A DNA stretch of 64,000 nucleotides from Palsa-343 sp036269135 (lineage in GTDB: Bacteria; Acidobacteriota; Terriglobia; Terriglobales; Acidobacteriaceae), in assembly GCA_036269135.1 (NCBI GenBank), contig DATASQ010000023.1:42558-106557 (forward strand), in the 5' to 3' direction. Position 1 is the stretch's first letter, and the number at the start of each line of letters is the position of its first letter. Below, in pieces: positions 17,740-29,749 of this stretch. The notes beneath the pieces were generated by a model that worked only from the letters and a program-made list of their open reading frames with translations, did no database searches and was not told the DNA's origin. The translations under genes were made by a program, and so were the position numbers.

Positions 17740-18186
17740 TCAGCCGATCATTCGCTCCAGCTTGTCGCGCAGCGCTGAAGCCCGCTTCGCGTCGGGGCAG
17801 ATGATCAGCACCGTGTCGTCGCCGGCCAGCGTGCCCACGACCTCATTCCAGTCCTCGTGGTCGATGGCCAGAGCGACAGGCTGAGCGGCGCCGGCGCTGG
17901 TGCGCAGTACGAGCTGGTTCTGCGCCTGACGAACGGCGAGGCCGAAACTGCTGAGGACTTCGTCGACCCCGGGCTCTTCTTCCTCCTCGACATGACCGTT
18001 GCCATTGGGCACCTCGTAACCGCGGGGCCCTTTGAACAGACGCAGCTCGTGGAGGTCCCGCGAGAGCGTCGCCTGGGTGACATCGAAACCACGGCGAATG
18101 AGCTTACGGCGCAGCTCGTCCTGGCTGGTGATGGATTCACCAGTGACCAGGCGCCGGATCGCGGATTGCCGTTCATGTTTGCTCAC
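17740..18186 (-). CDS. argR: Arginine repressor ArgR
   Basis: 148-residue winged-helix repressor that binds ARG boxes as an arginine-loaded hexamer. The DNA-binding half has ITSQDELRRKLIRRGF and the ArgR signature VTQATLSRDLHELRL; the C-terminal half has AGDDTVLIICPD, the arginine-binding and trimerisation motif. The only canonical in-frame start is GTG 18186, and it has no ribosome binding site; CTG at 18210 has AGAGG upstream but lies inside a hairpin. Two ARG boxes sit 35-75 bases upstream, so autoregulation of the whole operon is expected. Confidence 0.95.
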   Translation of the reverse strand: MSKHERQSAIRRLVTGESITSQDELRRKLIRRGFDVTQATLSRDLHELRLFKGPRGYEVPNGNGHVEEEEEPGVDEVLSSFGLAVRQAQNQLVLRTSAGAAQPVALAIDHEDWNEVVGTLAGDDTVLIICPDAKRASALRDKLERMIG

Positions 18187-18191
18187 AACGC

Positions 18192-18216
18192 AAAAAATCG
18201 CGGCCCGCAGGCCGCG
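18192..18216 (-). terminator. Terminator-like hairpin in the argR leader
   Basis: On the minus strand, CGCGGCC and GGCCGCG (18199-18216 in plus coordinates) form a 7-bp all-GC stem with a four-base loop, followed by A then six T. It lies between the ARG boxes and the argR start codon. It may attenuate transcription into the arg operon, or it may only end readthrough RNA. Confidence 0.5.
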
Positions 18217-18220
18217 CCTC

Positions 18221-18259
18221 TATGTATAAAAATACAGAACTGCTGTATAAATATGCAAG
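18221..18259. promoter_or_regulatory. Two tandem ARG boxes (ArgR operator)
   Basis: Box 1 is tATGtATAAAAATaCAga at 18221-18238 and box 2 is gctGTATAAATATgCAAG at 18242-18259. Both match the known 18-bp ARG box pattern (CATGAATAAAAATKCAAG type), and their centres lie 21 bp apart, two helical turns, as in characterised arg operators. They precede argR on the minus strand and face gltB 120-160 bases away on the plus strand, so ArgR could govern both. Confidence 0.85.
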
Positions 18260-18380
18260 AGCTTTTTCTCAAATCTTTTCCGTTCGTTTTACCCGCCGGC
18301 CTGCCGCAATATTCGTCGCCGGCGCTATTTTTCCCGTTTTTCCGCTGCGCGGAAGAAACGAAAGGCCGTTATAGTTGGAT

Positions 18381-22907
<4,527 letters not shown>

Positions 22908-23033
22908 GCCCGCCCGGCGTTCGGGGGACAAAAGGAATCTGCGACGGTGCGGGAAGGCCGTCGGCGGCCCGCAATTCCGTGTATCCTTTGGTTAACCCGC
23001 GACATCGATAGCGTCGGTTATTTGCCAGTTTCC

Positions 23034-24176
23034 ATGGGTTTTTCTTCTGCCTTCTTCCGTCGTTCCGGGCCGGTTCTGGTCCTCGGGATCCTGCTGCTGC
23101 AGGGTTGTGCGCGCTTCGCGCCGCATGGGTCACACGAATATGTCTACGTCTGGGCGCGCGGGACCTTCCTGCGCGATCGGGTTGCCGCGGTGAGTAATCG
23201 CGTCGCTGAGGTGACGAATGGACAACGCCTCGATGTGGTGGAGCACGGCCGTCGATTTCTGAAGGTGAAGACCGACAAGGGTGAGGTGGGATGGATCGAA
23301 GATCACGCGGTCATCGACCAGAGCGTCTACGACCGGTTTGCACAGATGAAGAAAGACAACGCAGACGATCCGGTAGTGGCGACGGGCGTTCTGCGCGAGG
23401 ATTACTGGCTGCGGGACGCGCCGGGGCGGGCTTCGGACCGCTTTTATCTGGTCCCGGAAAATACCAAACTGCAGCTGCTGATGCGGGCGTCGGTACCGCG
23501 GCCCGAGGCGCCGCAACTGGTCCCGCTGCCCGTGAAGAAGACCGGCAGGACGGAGAAGCAAAAGAAGACGAGCCTGGACGACCTGGCCAATCCTGCGCTG
23601 GAAGACTACTGGCTGGTTCGGGACGGCTCAGGCCAGGTGGGCTGGGTGCGGGGGCGGACCCTCGACGAGGATGTTCCGGATGCCGTTGCCGGGCTGGCGG
23701 AAGGCCAGAAAGTCGTCGGCGCCTATGTGCTGAAGACCGTGACCGACCCGGATTCGAACCTGCCCGGGAACCAGGTTCCCGAGTATTTGACGGTGCTGGC
23801 GCCCTGGAGGGACGGACTACCGTTCGATTTCGATCAGGTCCGGGTCTTCACCTGGAACGTGAAGAAGCACCGCTATGAGACGGCGTATCGTGAGCGGAAC
23901 ATTGCAGGGTATCTCCCGGTGAAGGTGGGCCAGCAGACCTTCGGGAATCAAACGGAGCCGGTCTTTTCGTTTCGGGCGGCTACGGATCCGGAGGCCGCTT
24001 CGCTGGATCCGCGGACCGGCATGGTAAGGCCGGGCAGCACCACAACCATGGCCTATCACATGGAAGGCGTGCTGGTGCGGCGGGTGGGCGCGCCGTCAGA
24101 GCCTCAGGCGGTCTCCGCCTCGACTCCGAGGGAGCCAACGCATCGCGGACATCGTCACCGTCGGCGTCGGCGCTAG
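23034..24176 (+). CDS. SH3-like-domain lipoprotein
   Basis: 380-residue envelope protein. ATG 23034 gives a textbook lipoprotein signal ending LLLQGC with the lipidated residue at Cys25. Following it is an SH3-like domain (about residues 35-90: VYVWARGTFLRDRVAAV, then GEVGWIEDHAV) and a second one around residues 115-205 (REDYWLRD.. to GQVGWVRGRTLDE). The remainder is a beta-rich domain and a His/Arg-rich C-terminal tail. Such proteins are thought to bind cell-wall components; no enzyme motif is visible. It stands alone between gltB and hfq. Confidence 0.8.
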   Translation: MGFSSAFFRRSGPVLVLGILLLQGCARFAPHGSHEYVYVWARGTFLRDRVAAVSNRVAEVTNGQRLDVVEHGRRFLKVKTDKGEVGWIEDHAVIDQSVYDRFAQMKKDNADDPVVATGVLREDYWLRDAPGRASDRFYLVPENTKLQLLMRASVPRPEAPQLVPLPVKKTGRTEKQKKTSLDDLANPALEDYWLVRDGSGQVGWVRGRTLDEDVPDAVAGLAEGQKVVGAYVLKTVTDPDSNLPGNQVPEYLTVLAPWRDGLPFDFDQVRVFTWNVKKHRYETAYRERNIAGYLPVKVGQQTFGNQTEPVFSFRAATDPEAASLDPRTGMVRPGSTTTMAYHMEGVLVRRVGAPSEPQAVSASTPREPTHRGHRHRRRRR

Positions 24177-24355
24177 GTTCTGCAAGAGGCGCCTGCGGGG
24201 CCTGAAGCGGATTTGCGCAAACGCGGCGCAAGCTCGTATGGTGGATTACACGCCCTGATGGTGGGTGCGGCGGTCCGGATTTGGCTTCGCTGTGGTTTTT
24301 CAGTCGTTGGCAGGGTCACCATTGGGACAAATAAGAGGGAAAAGGAGATCGGCTC

Positions 24356-24661
24356 ATGGACAACAAGCCGGCACAGAACATTCAGGACACTTTCCTGAAC
24401 ACAGTTCGCAAAGACAAAACCCCGATTACGATTTATCTGGTGAGCGGCGTGAAACTCACTGGAAAGATCCGTTCGTTCGATAAATATTCGGTTCTCCTGG
24501 AAAATAACAGCCAGGAACAGCTGATTTTCAAGCACGCCATCTCCACCGTGGTCAGCACGCGTTCAGTGCTGCACGGGGAGCACCGGCCTCCGCACGGCGC
24601 GCAGGCGGGACCGGTGGCGGTAGCGCCGCCAGGGGCGGCGCAGGAAGCCTCCGGATCCTGA
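24356..24661 (+). CDS. hfq: RNA-binding chaperone Hfq
   Basis: Hexameric Sm-like protein that pairs small RNAs with mRNAs. The Sm1 region (NIQDTFLNTVRKDKTPITIYL, in overlapping pieces) and Sm2 region (HAISTVV) are complete within residues 7-66, with the conserved KH in IFKHAIS. A Pro/Ala/Gly-rich tail of about 30 residues follows, giving 101 aa. AAAAGGAGA lies 8 bases before the ATG. The adjacent hflX repeats the known hfq-hflX order. Confidence 0.97.
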   Translation: MDNKPAQNIQDTFLNTVRKDKTPITIYLVSGVKLTGKIRSFDKYSVLLENNSQEQLIFKHAISTVVSTRSVLHGEHRPPHGAQAGPVAVAPPGAAQEASGS

Positions 24662-24695
24662 GGGATCGGAGGTCAAAGCAGGCGCACACCTTGTC

Positions 24696-26060
24696 ATGCC
24701 GTTGAGTGCGACGGGTCGGAAGGCGGAGTGCGCTCTGCTGGTATCAGTCTCTTTTGGGCGCCCGGGGAAAGGTCTGTCCCGGGAAGCGGCGCAGGCGCGT
24801 GCCGCGGCGCGCAGTGAAGACACGGACGGATCAACTCCCGTGGGGCCGCCCAGGCCGCTGGCCGTCGAGGAAGAATCGCGCCTGGAGGAGTTTCGGGAGC
24901 TGGTGGTGAGCGCCGGCGCGGCGATCGCCGCGGAAATGGCGCAGCACCGGCCGAAGGCGGATCCGGCGACCCTGCTGGGTAGCGGCAAAGTAGAGGAGCT
25001 GGCGGCGGTGGCCGCGTCCAGCCAGGCCGATCTGGTCGTCTTCGACCACGATCTGAGCCCGACCCAGCTAAGAAATCTGGAAGATGCGCTCCCCTGCCGG
25101 GTGATCGATCGGACCCAGCTGATCCTGGACATCTTTGCGCGCCATGCGCGGACCCGCGAGGGCCAGCTGCAGGTCGAGCTCGCACAGCTGGAATACATGC
25201 TGCCGCGGCTGACGGGGCGCGGCAAAGCCATGTCGCAGCTGGGCGGCGGCATCGGCACGCGCGGACCGGGCGAGACGCAGCTGGAAACGGATCGGCGGCG
25301 GATTCAGCGGCGGGTATTGCAGCTGCGGCGGGAACTGGACGCGGTGCGGCGGATTCGCGCGCAGCAGCGGCAGCGCCGCGAATCGGTGCCGGTGCCGACC
25401 GTGGCCCTGGTGGGATACACGAATGCGGGGAAGAGCACGCTGTTCAATGCGCTGACGCGCGGAGGCGTGCTCGAGTCGGCGCGGATGTTTGCCACCCTGG
25501 ATCCGAAGTTGAGCGCGATCCATCTGCCCAGCCGGAGAAAGATTCTGCTGTCGGATACGGTGGGCTTTATCCGCGACCTGCCCCACACCCTGGTGACGTC
25601 GTTCCGGGCGACGCTGGAAGAAGTCCGCCAGGCAGAGGTTCTGGTGCATGTGCGAGACGCATCCAGTTCGCTGCGGGAGGAACACAAGGCGGAGGTGGAG
25701 AAGGTTCTGGCAGAGCTGGATGTGCTGAAAAAGCCGCGGATTGAGGTGCTCAATAAAGTGGATCTGCTGAGCGAGGAACAAGCGGCCGCGCTGAGCCGGC
25801 GGGGCGTTCCGCTTTCCGCGAAGATGCGGGCCGGCCTGGAGGAACTCCTGGAACGGATCGACGAGGAACTGGTGCAGGACCCGATTCTTGAACAGAAATT
25901 TCAGGTGCCCCAGTCGGAGGCGGAGACGTTGGCGGCTCTGGAGGCCGGAGCTGTGGTTACGGATCGGGAGTACGAAGGAAACCTGGTGCGGATGACGGTG
26001 GCCGGTCCCGCATCGTTGCTGGGACGCTACCGAAGGTTCCGGCGGGTGCAAAACGGCTGA
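24696..26060 (+). CDS. hflX: GTPase HflX
   Basis: Ribosome-associated GTPase involved in splitting stalled or heat-stressed ribosomes. 454 aa: N-terminal HflX domain with LLGSGKVEELAA and GIGTRGPGETQLETDRRR, then the G domain with G1 GYTNAGKST, G3 DTVGFIRDLP and G4 NKVDLL. The C-terminal part ends RYRRFRRVQNG. It begins 34 bases after hfq and is probably cotranscribed; no strong ribosome binding site precedes ATG 24696. Confidence 0.95.
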   Translation: MPLSATGRKAECALLVSVSFGRPGKGLSREAAQARAAARSEDTDGSTPVGPPRPLAVEEESRLEEFRELVVSAGAAIAAEMAQHRPKADPATLLGSGKVEELAAVAASSQADLVVFDHDLSPTQLRNLEDALPCRVIDRTQLILDIFARHARTREGQLQVELAQLEYMLPRLTGRGKAMSQLGGGIGTRGPGETQLETDRRRIQRRVLQLRRELDAVRRIRAQQRQRRESVPVPTVALVGYTNAGKSTLFNALTRGGVLESARMFATLDPKLSAIHLPSRRKILLSDTVGFIRDLPHTLVTSFRATLEEVRQAEVLVHVRDASSSLREEHKAEVEKVLAELDVLKKPRIEVLNKVDLLSEEQAAALSRRGVPLSAKMRAGLEELLERIDEELVQDPILEQKFQVPQSEAETLAALEAGAVVTDREYEGNLVRMTVAGPASLLGRYRRFRRVQNG

Positions 26061-26071
26061 GATTTCCCAGT

Positions 26072-26123
26072 AAACAAAACGAACCGGATGACAGAGTGGT
26101 GGGAACTCCGATCATCCGGTTCG
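26072..26123 (-). terminator. Long hairpin with A-rich left flank (minus-strand terminator)
   Basis: CGAACCGGATGA (26080-26091) and TCATCCGGTTCG (26112-26123) are perfect 12-base complements. Inside the loop, GAGT/ACTC can pair again. On the minus strand the stem is followed by TTTTGTTT. No minus-strand gene lies to its right, so its client transcript is unknown; it could also protect the hflX mRNA end. Confidence 0.55.
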
Positions 26124-26278
26124 CCGACCCTGATCCGGGTCGAGGTGGTATTCTCATTCTACGCCTGAACCTGGCTCGGTCAAGGCCTGAGTGTGGCGGG
26201 ATCAAAAAAAATCGAACTCGCTGCCAGGGCTTGATCGGGAGCTGCAGAAGCCAGAGTTTCGAGGGTGTCGTAGCAGTA

Positions 26279-26308
26279 AGTGTCTTTGGTCATTTGACAC
26301 TCATTTTT
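26279..26308 (+). terminator. Rho-independent terminator after hflX
   Basis: Stem AGTGTC (26279-26284) with GACACT (26296-26301), loop of 11 bases, followed by CATTTTT. The stem is only 6 bp, so strength is moderate. It would separate hfq-hflX from the ATP synthase genes. Confidence 0.5.
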
Positions 26309-26375
26309 GGCGTCTGTTAGAACCTAAGGTTCCACCTGATACTTCAGCCGTTTCCGACCGCCAGCCTGTCTATCT

Positions 26376-26837
26376 ATGGATGAGTTGCTGCATCAGATTG
26401 GTGATCTTGCGCTTGGCTCCGTGCCGACGCTGATCCTCTTCATTTTGCTGGTTTTGGCGTACCGGTTCATCCTGTACGGCCGCCTTCAGCAGATTCGCGC
26501 AGAGCGCCGCGAGAGAACCGCCGGCGCGCTGGAGAAGTCGCGCCTGGCCATTGCCGAGGCGGATGTCCGCGCCCAGGAGTATGAGGCGAAGCTGCGGGCA
26601 GCACGGGCGGAGATTTTCCGGGCGCGGGAGCAGCGTATCCGCCAGTGGAATGGCGAGCGGGAAAATGCGCTGGCCGCGGCTCGACTGGCAGCCCAGCAGC
26701 AGGTGCATGCGGCCCAGACAGCGCTGCAGGCCCAGGGCGTCGAGGCGCGGAAGCAAATTGAAACCTCTGCCGGCCAGTTGGCGGCACAGGTGCTGGCGGC
26801 GGTCCTGCCTTCGACCGCGGCGGAGAGCGTGCATTGA
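26376..26837 (+). CDS. atpF: ATP synthase F0 subunit b (first copy)
   Basis: Peripheral stalk subunit of 153 aa: one N-terminal membrane helix (VPTLILFILLVLAYRFILYG) followed by a long charged helix rich in Arg, Glu, Ala and Gln that forms the right-handed coiled coil. It is the first gene of a seven-gene ATP synthase cluster and overlaps the next b-type gene by four bases (TTGA). Two b-type genes suggest a b/b' heterodimer. No ribosome binding site is visible before ATG 26376. Confidence 0.85.
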   Translation: MDELLHQIGDLALGSVPTLILFILLVLAYRFILYGRLQQIRAERRERTAGALEKSRLAIAEADVRAQEYEAKLRAARAEIFRAREQRIRQWNGERENALAAARLAAQQQVHAAQTALQAQGVEARKQIETSAGQLAAQVLAAVLPSTAAESVH

Positions 26838-27556
26838 AGCGGACTGTCCTCAATCTCTGTCTGGTATGTATTTTCGTTTCGCTGTCGGGAATGACAGCGC
26901 CGCGGCTCCGCGCCCAAATCCAGGCTCAGGCAGCGCCCACGCCTTCTCAGGCAGCCGCCCGGTCGATCGCCAAAGACGAGCACATGGACGCGCCGGAAGG
27001 CGAGAATCAGATTGATCAGTACCGCCATTCGGCGACCGTGCAGGCGATTGCCCGGATTTTGCACGTCCGCACGGAAACCGCGGCGGAGATTTTTGAGGAC
27101 GTTAACTCCGGTGTGCTGCTGGGGGCGATCCTGATCGTGTTGTTCAGGATCATTCCGAAGCTGTTCCGGAACCGCTCGGAGAAGCTGCAGCAGGATCTGG
27201 TAGGCGCGCGGACTGCCACCGAGGAGGCCAATCGCCGGCTGGCCGAGGTGGAAGCGAGGCTGCAGCGGCTGGATTCGGAAATCGACGCGATCCGCCTGCA
27301 GGTGGAACATGAGGCCGTGCAGGATGAAAAACGCGTCCATGCGGCAATGGAATCGGAACGTGAACGGATTGTGGCTTCGGCTGAGCAGGAGATCGCTGCC
27401 GCCCAGGCCGCGGCCCAGCGCGATTTGAAGAAATTCGCGGCCGATCTGGCGATCGATCACGCCATGCGCAAACTGCAGCTTTCCGCGGATACGGATCGAG
27501 CGTTGATTCGCGAATTTGGTAAAAGCCTGAACACCGGGTCGAAGGGGAAGGCGTAA
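26834..27556 (+). CDS. ATP synthase F0 subunit b (second copy), with signal-peptide-like N-terminus
   Basis: 240 residues, longer than the usual ~156-170. The N-terminus (KRTVLNLCLVCIFVSLSGM, then APRLRA) looks like a signal peptide; a ~75-residue polar segment follows; then the real membrane helix (GVLLGAILIVLFRIIPKLF, about residues 94-112) and the coiled-coil stalk. The stalk composition matches the preceding b subunit. TTG start at 26834 overlaps the upstream stop. The extra N-terminal part would lie outside the cytoplasm. Function as b' is inferred from operon and architecture. Confidence 0.8.
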   Translation: MKRTVLNLCLVCIFVSLSGMTAPRLRAQIQAQAAPTPSQAAARSIAKDEHMDAPEGENQIDQYRHSATVQAIARILHVRTETAAEIFEDVNSGVLLGAILIVLFRIIPKLFRNRSEKLQQDLVGARTATEEANRRLAEVEARLQRLDSEIDAIRLQVEHEAVQDEKRVHAAMESERERIVASAEQEIAAAQAAAQRDLKKFAADLAIDHAMRKLQLSADTDRALIREFGKSLNTGSKGKA

Positions 27557-28096
27557 ATGGCGAGTTTTGCATCCCGATACGCGCGTGCCTTCGCAGATGT
27601 GCTGTTTGAGGGGCGGCTGAATGTGCAGGACGCCCAGCGGCAGCTGGCGGATTTCGCCGCCGCATGGCACGAGAGCCGGCCTTTGCGTGAATTCTTCATG
27701 GATCCGTCGTTCCCGGTGGAGCAAAAAGTGGCGCTCCTGGACAAGCTGAATGCCCGCCTGCAGATGTCGCAGCAGGCGAGAAACTTTGTCGCGGTGCTGA
27801 TTCGCAACGATCGCATCGCCGGGCTCGACGACGTGCTGGCCGAGTTTCGGCGAGAGGTGAACCGGCGGCTGAACATCTCCGAAGCGAAGGTGATTTCCGC
27901 GCGCAAACTGGACGAACCGGAGCGGCGGGAACTGGAAAAGCAGATTGCCGACCTGACCGGCGGCCAGGTGGACGCTCATTACGAAGAAGACAGCTCCCTG
28001 ATCGGGGGAGCCGTGGTTCAGGTCGGAAGCACGGTGTACGACGGTTCGGTGCGCGGGCGGCTCGAGCGGCTCCGGGAAGAACTGACAGCGAGTTAA
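27557..28096 (+). CDS. atpH: ATP synthase F1 subunit delta
   Basis: 179-aa stalk subunit that connects F1 alpha to the b subunits. Characteristic start ASRYARAFADVLFE and C-terminal IGGAVVQVGSTVYDGSVRGRL (in two pieces) are family hallmarks. The ATG follows directly on the stop codon of the b' gene. Standard length. Confidence 0.94.
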   Translation: MASFASRYARAFADVLFEGRLNVQDAQRQLADFAAAWHESRPLREFFMDPSFPVEQKVALLDKLNARLQMSQQARNFVAVLIRNDRIAGLDDVLAEFRREVNRRLNISEAKVISARKLDEPERRELEKQIADLTGGQVDAHYEEDSSLIGGAVVQVGSTVYDGSVRGRLERLREELTAS

Positions 28097-28138
28097 GCAA
28101 ACCCACAGCAGCACAACAGGATTCGGAAACAGAAGAGC

Positions 28139-29746
28139 ATGGCGCAAATCAAGGCAGACGAAATCACAGCGCTCCTGAAGGAGCAAATTGCCAATTACGA
28201 CGCGAAGATGCGCGTCGATGAGGTCGGAACCGTCATCACCCTGGGCGATGGTATCGCTCGCCTGCACGGACTGGACAAGGTGATGGCTGGCGAGCTGCTG
28301 GAGTTTCCCCACGGCATCGCCGGTCTGGCCATGAGTCTCGAAGAGGATCAGGTGGGCAGCGTGCTGCTCGGCGACTACACCGAGGTGCGCGAAGGCGACC
28401 AGGTGAAGCGCACAGGCAAGATTCTGAGCGTGCCGGTGGGCGACGCCATGATCGGGCGCGTCGTGAACTCGCTGGGTCAGCCCATCGACGACAAGGGGCC
28501 GATTCAGAGCTCCGCGATGTTGCCCGTGGAACGGCTGGCGCCAGGCGTTATCGATCGCCAGCCGGTGCGTGAGCCCATGATGACCGGGCTGAAGGCCATC
28601 GACTCCATGATTCCGATCGGCCGTGGCCAGCGCGAGCTGATCATTGGCGATCGCCAGACCGGCAAGACCGCCGTGGTGCTGGACACCATCATCAACAACA
28701 AGAGCAACGACCTGATCTGCATTTACTGCGCGATCGGGCAGAAGCGCTCTTCGATTGCCCAGGTGGTGCAGACCCTGGAAGAGTACGACGCCATGGGCCA
28801 CACCATCGTGGTGGCCGCGTCCGCGTCGGAACCGGCGCCCATGCTGTATCTGGCCCCCTACGCCGCATGCGCTTTGGGCGAATACTTCCGCGACAAGGGC
28901 CGTCATGCCCTGGTGATCTTTGACGATCTGTCGAAGCACGCCATCGCTTATCGCGAGATCTCGCTGCTGTTGCGCCGGCCGCCCGGCCGCGAAGCCTATC
29001 CCGGCGACGTTTTCTATCTCCACTCCCGGCTGTTGGAGCGCGCCTCAAAGCTGAGCGACAAGAATGGCGGCGGCTCGCTCACGGCACTGCCGGTCATTGA
29101 GACGCAGGCAGGCGACGTGTCGGCGTACATTCCGACCAACGTGATTTCGATTACCGACGGGCAGATCTTCCTGGAGACGGATCTGTTCAACTCCGGCGTG
29201 CGCCCGGCGGTGAACGTGGGCCTGTCCGTGTCGCGCGTGGGCTTTTCGGCGGCCATCAAGGCGATCAAGCAGGTGGGTTCCACGCTGAAGCTTGATCTGG
29301 CGCAGTATCGGGAACTGGCCGCCTTTGCACAGTTCGGCAGCGACCTGGATAAGATTACGCAGAATCAGCTGAACCGTGGAAAGCGTTTGACCGAACTGCT
29401 GAAGCAGCCGCAGTTCCATCCGATTCCGGCCGAAAAGCAGGTGATCATTCTCTTTGCCGGGACGCAGGGCTATCTGGACGACCTGAAGGTGGAGCAGATC
29501 CGCGCCTTCGAGGACGGGCTCTATCCCTACCTGGATTCGGCGCAGAGCCAGTTGCTGAGCGATATTGCGACGAAGAAGGCGCTGGACGACGATTTGCGGA
29601 ACCGCATCCATGCGGCGCTGAAAGAATACAAGCAGAACTTCCTGGCGGAACATGAGGGGGCCAGGCTGAAGCAGAGCGCCGTGCAACCGCTGGATTCGCA
29701 GGAAAAGAAGAAGGAAGATGCGCAGCCGGTAGGAGCGGCCCGGTAA
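28139..29746 (+). CDS. atpA: ATP synthase F1 subunit alpha
   Basis: Regulatory nucleotide-binding subunit, 535 aa. Walker A GDRQTGKTAV, the ALVIFDDLSKHA Walker B region, the signature PAVNVGLSVSRVG and the visual GGSLTALPVIETQAGDVS region are all present. The ~20-residue Lys/Gln-rich C-terminal tail after HEGARLK is longer than usual. Located between atpH and atpG as in typical operons. Confidence 0.98.
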   Translation: MAQIKADEITALLKEQIANYDAKMRVDEVGTVITLGDGIARLHGLDKVMAGELLEFPHGIAGLAMSLEEDQVGSVLLGDYTEVREGDQVKRTGKILSVPVGDAMIGRVVNSLGQPIDDKGPIQSSAMLPVERLAPGVIDRQPVREPMMTGLKAIDSMIPIGRGQRELIIGDRQTGKTAVVLDTIINNKSNDLICIYCAIGQKRSSIAQVVQTLEEYDAMGHTIVVAASASEPAPMLYLAPYAACALGEYFRDKGRHALVIFDDLSKHAIAYREISLLLRRPPGREAYPGDVFYLHSRLLERASKLSDKNGGGSLTALPVIETQAGDVSAYIPTNVISITDGQIFLETDLFNSGVRPAVNVGLSVSRVGFSAAIKAIKQVGSTLKLDLAQYRELAAFAQFGSDLDKITQNQLNRGKRLTELLKQPQFHPIPAEKQVIILFAGTQGYLDDLKVEQIRAFEDGLYPYLDSAQSQLLSDIATKKALDDDLRNRIHAALKEYKQNFLAEHEGARLKQSAVQPLDSQEKKKEDAQPVGAAR

Positions 29747-29749
29747 GGA

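Larger units (their letters stand above)
26061..26375. other. Gene-free interval between hflX and the ATP synthase cluster
   Basis: 315 bases without a credible gene on either strand and without a recognisable tRNA. It contains a long minus-oriented hairpin (26072-26123), an A-run (aaaaaaaa near 26206), a plus-oriented terminator (26279-26308) and a palindrome GAACCtaaGGTTC at about 26321-26333. The promoter of the atp genes must lie here but no convincing -35/-10 pair could be fixed. Confidence 0.5.

Noticed and set aside
24180..24355. TTGCGC...TATGGT as the hfq promoter
   Set aside because: The hexamers match sigma-70 consensus poorly and several equal alternatives exist in the same interval.
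26112..26130. GGTTCGCC as a tRNA T-arm
   Set aside because: It belongs to a 12-bp inverted repeat and no acceptor, D or anticodon stems can be drawn around it.
26486..29023. Long open frame antisense to atpF-atpH-atpA
   Set aside because: Fully overlaps conserved ATP synthase genes, with His/Gln/Leu-rich sequence lacking domains.
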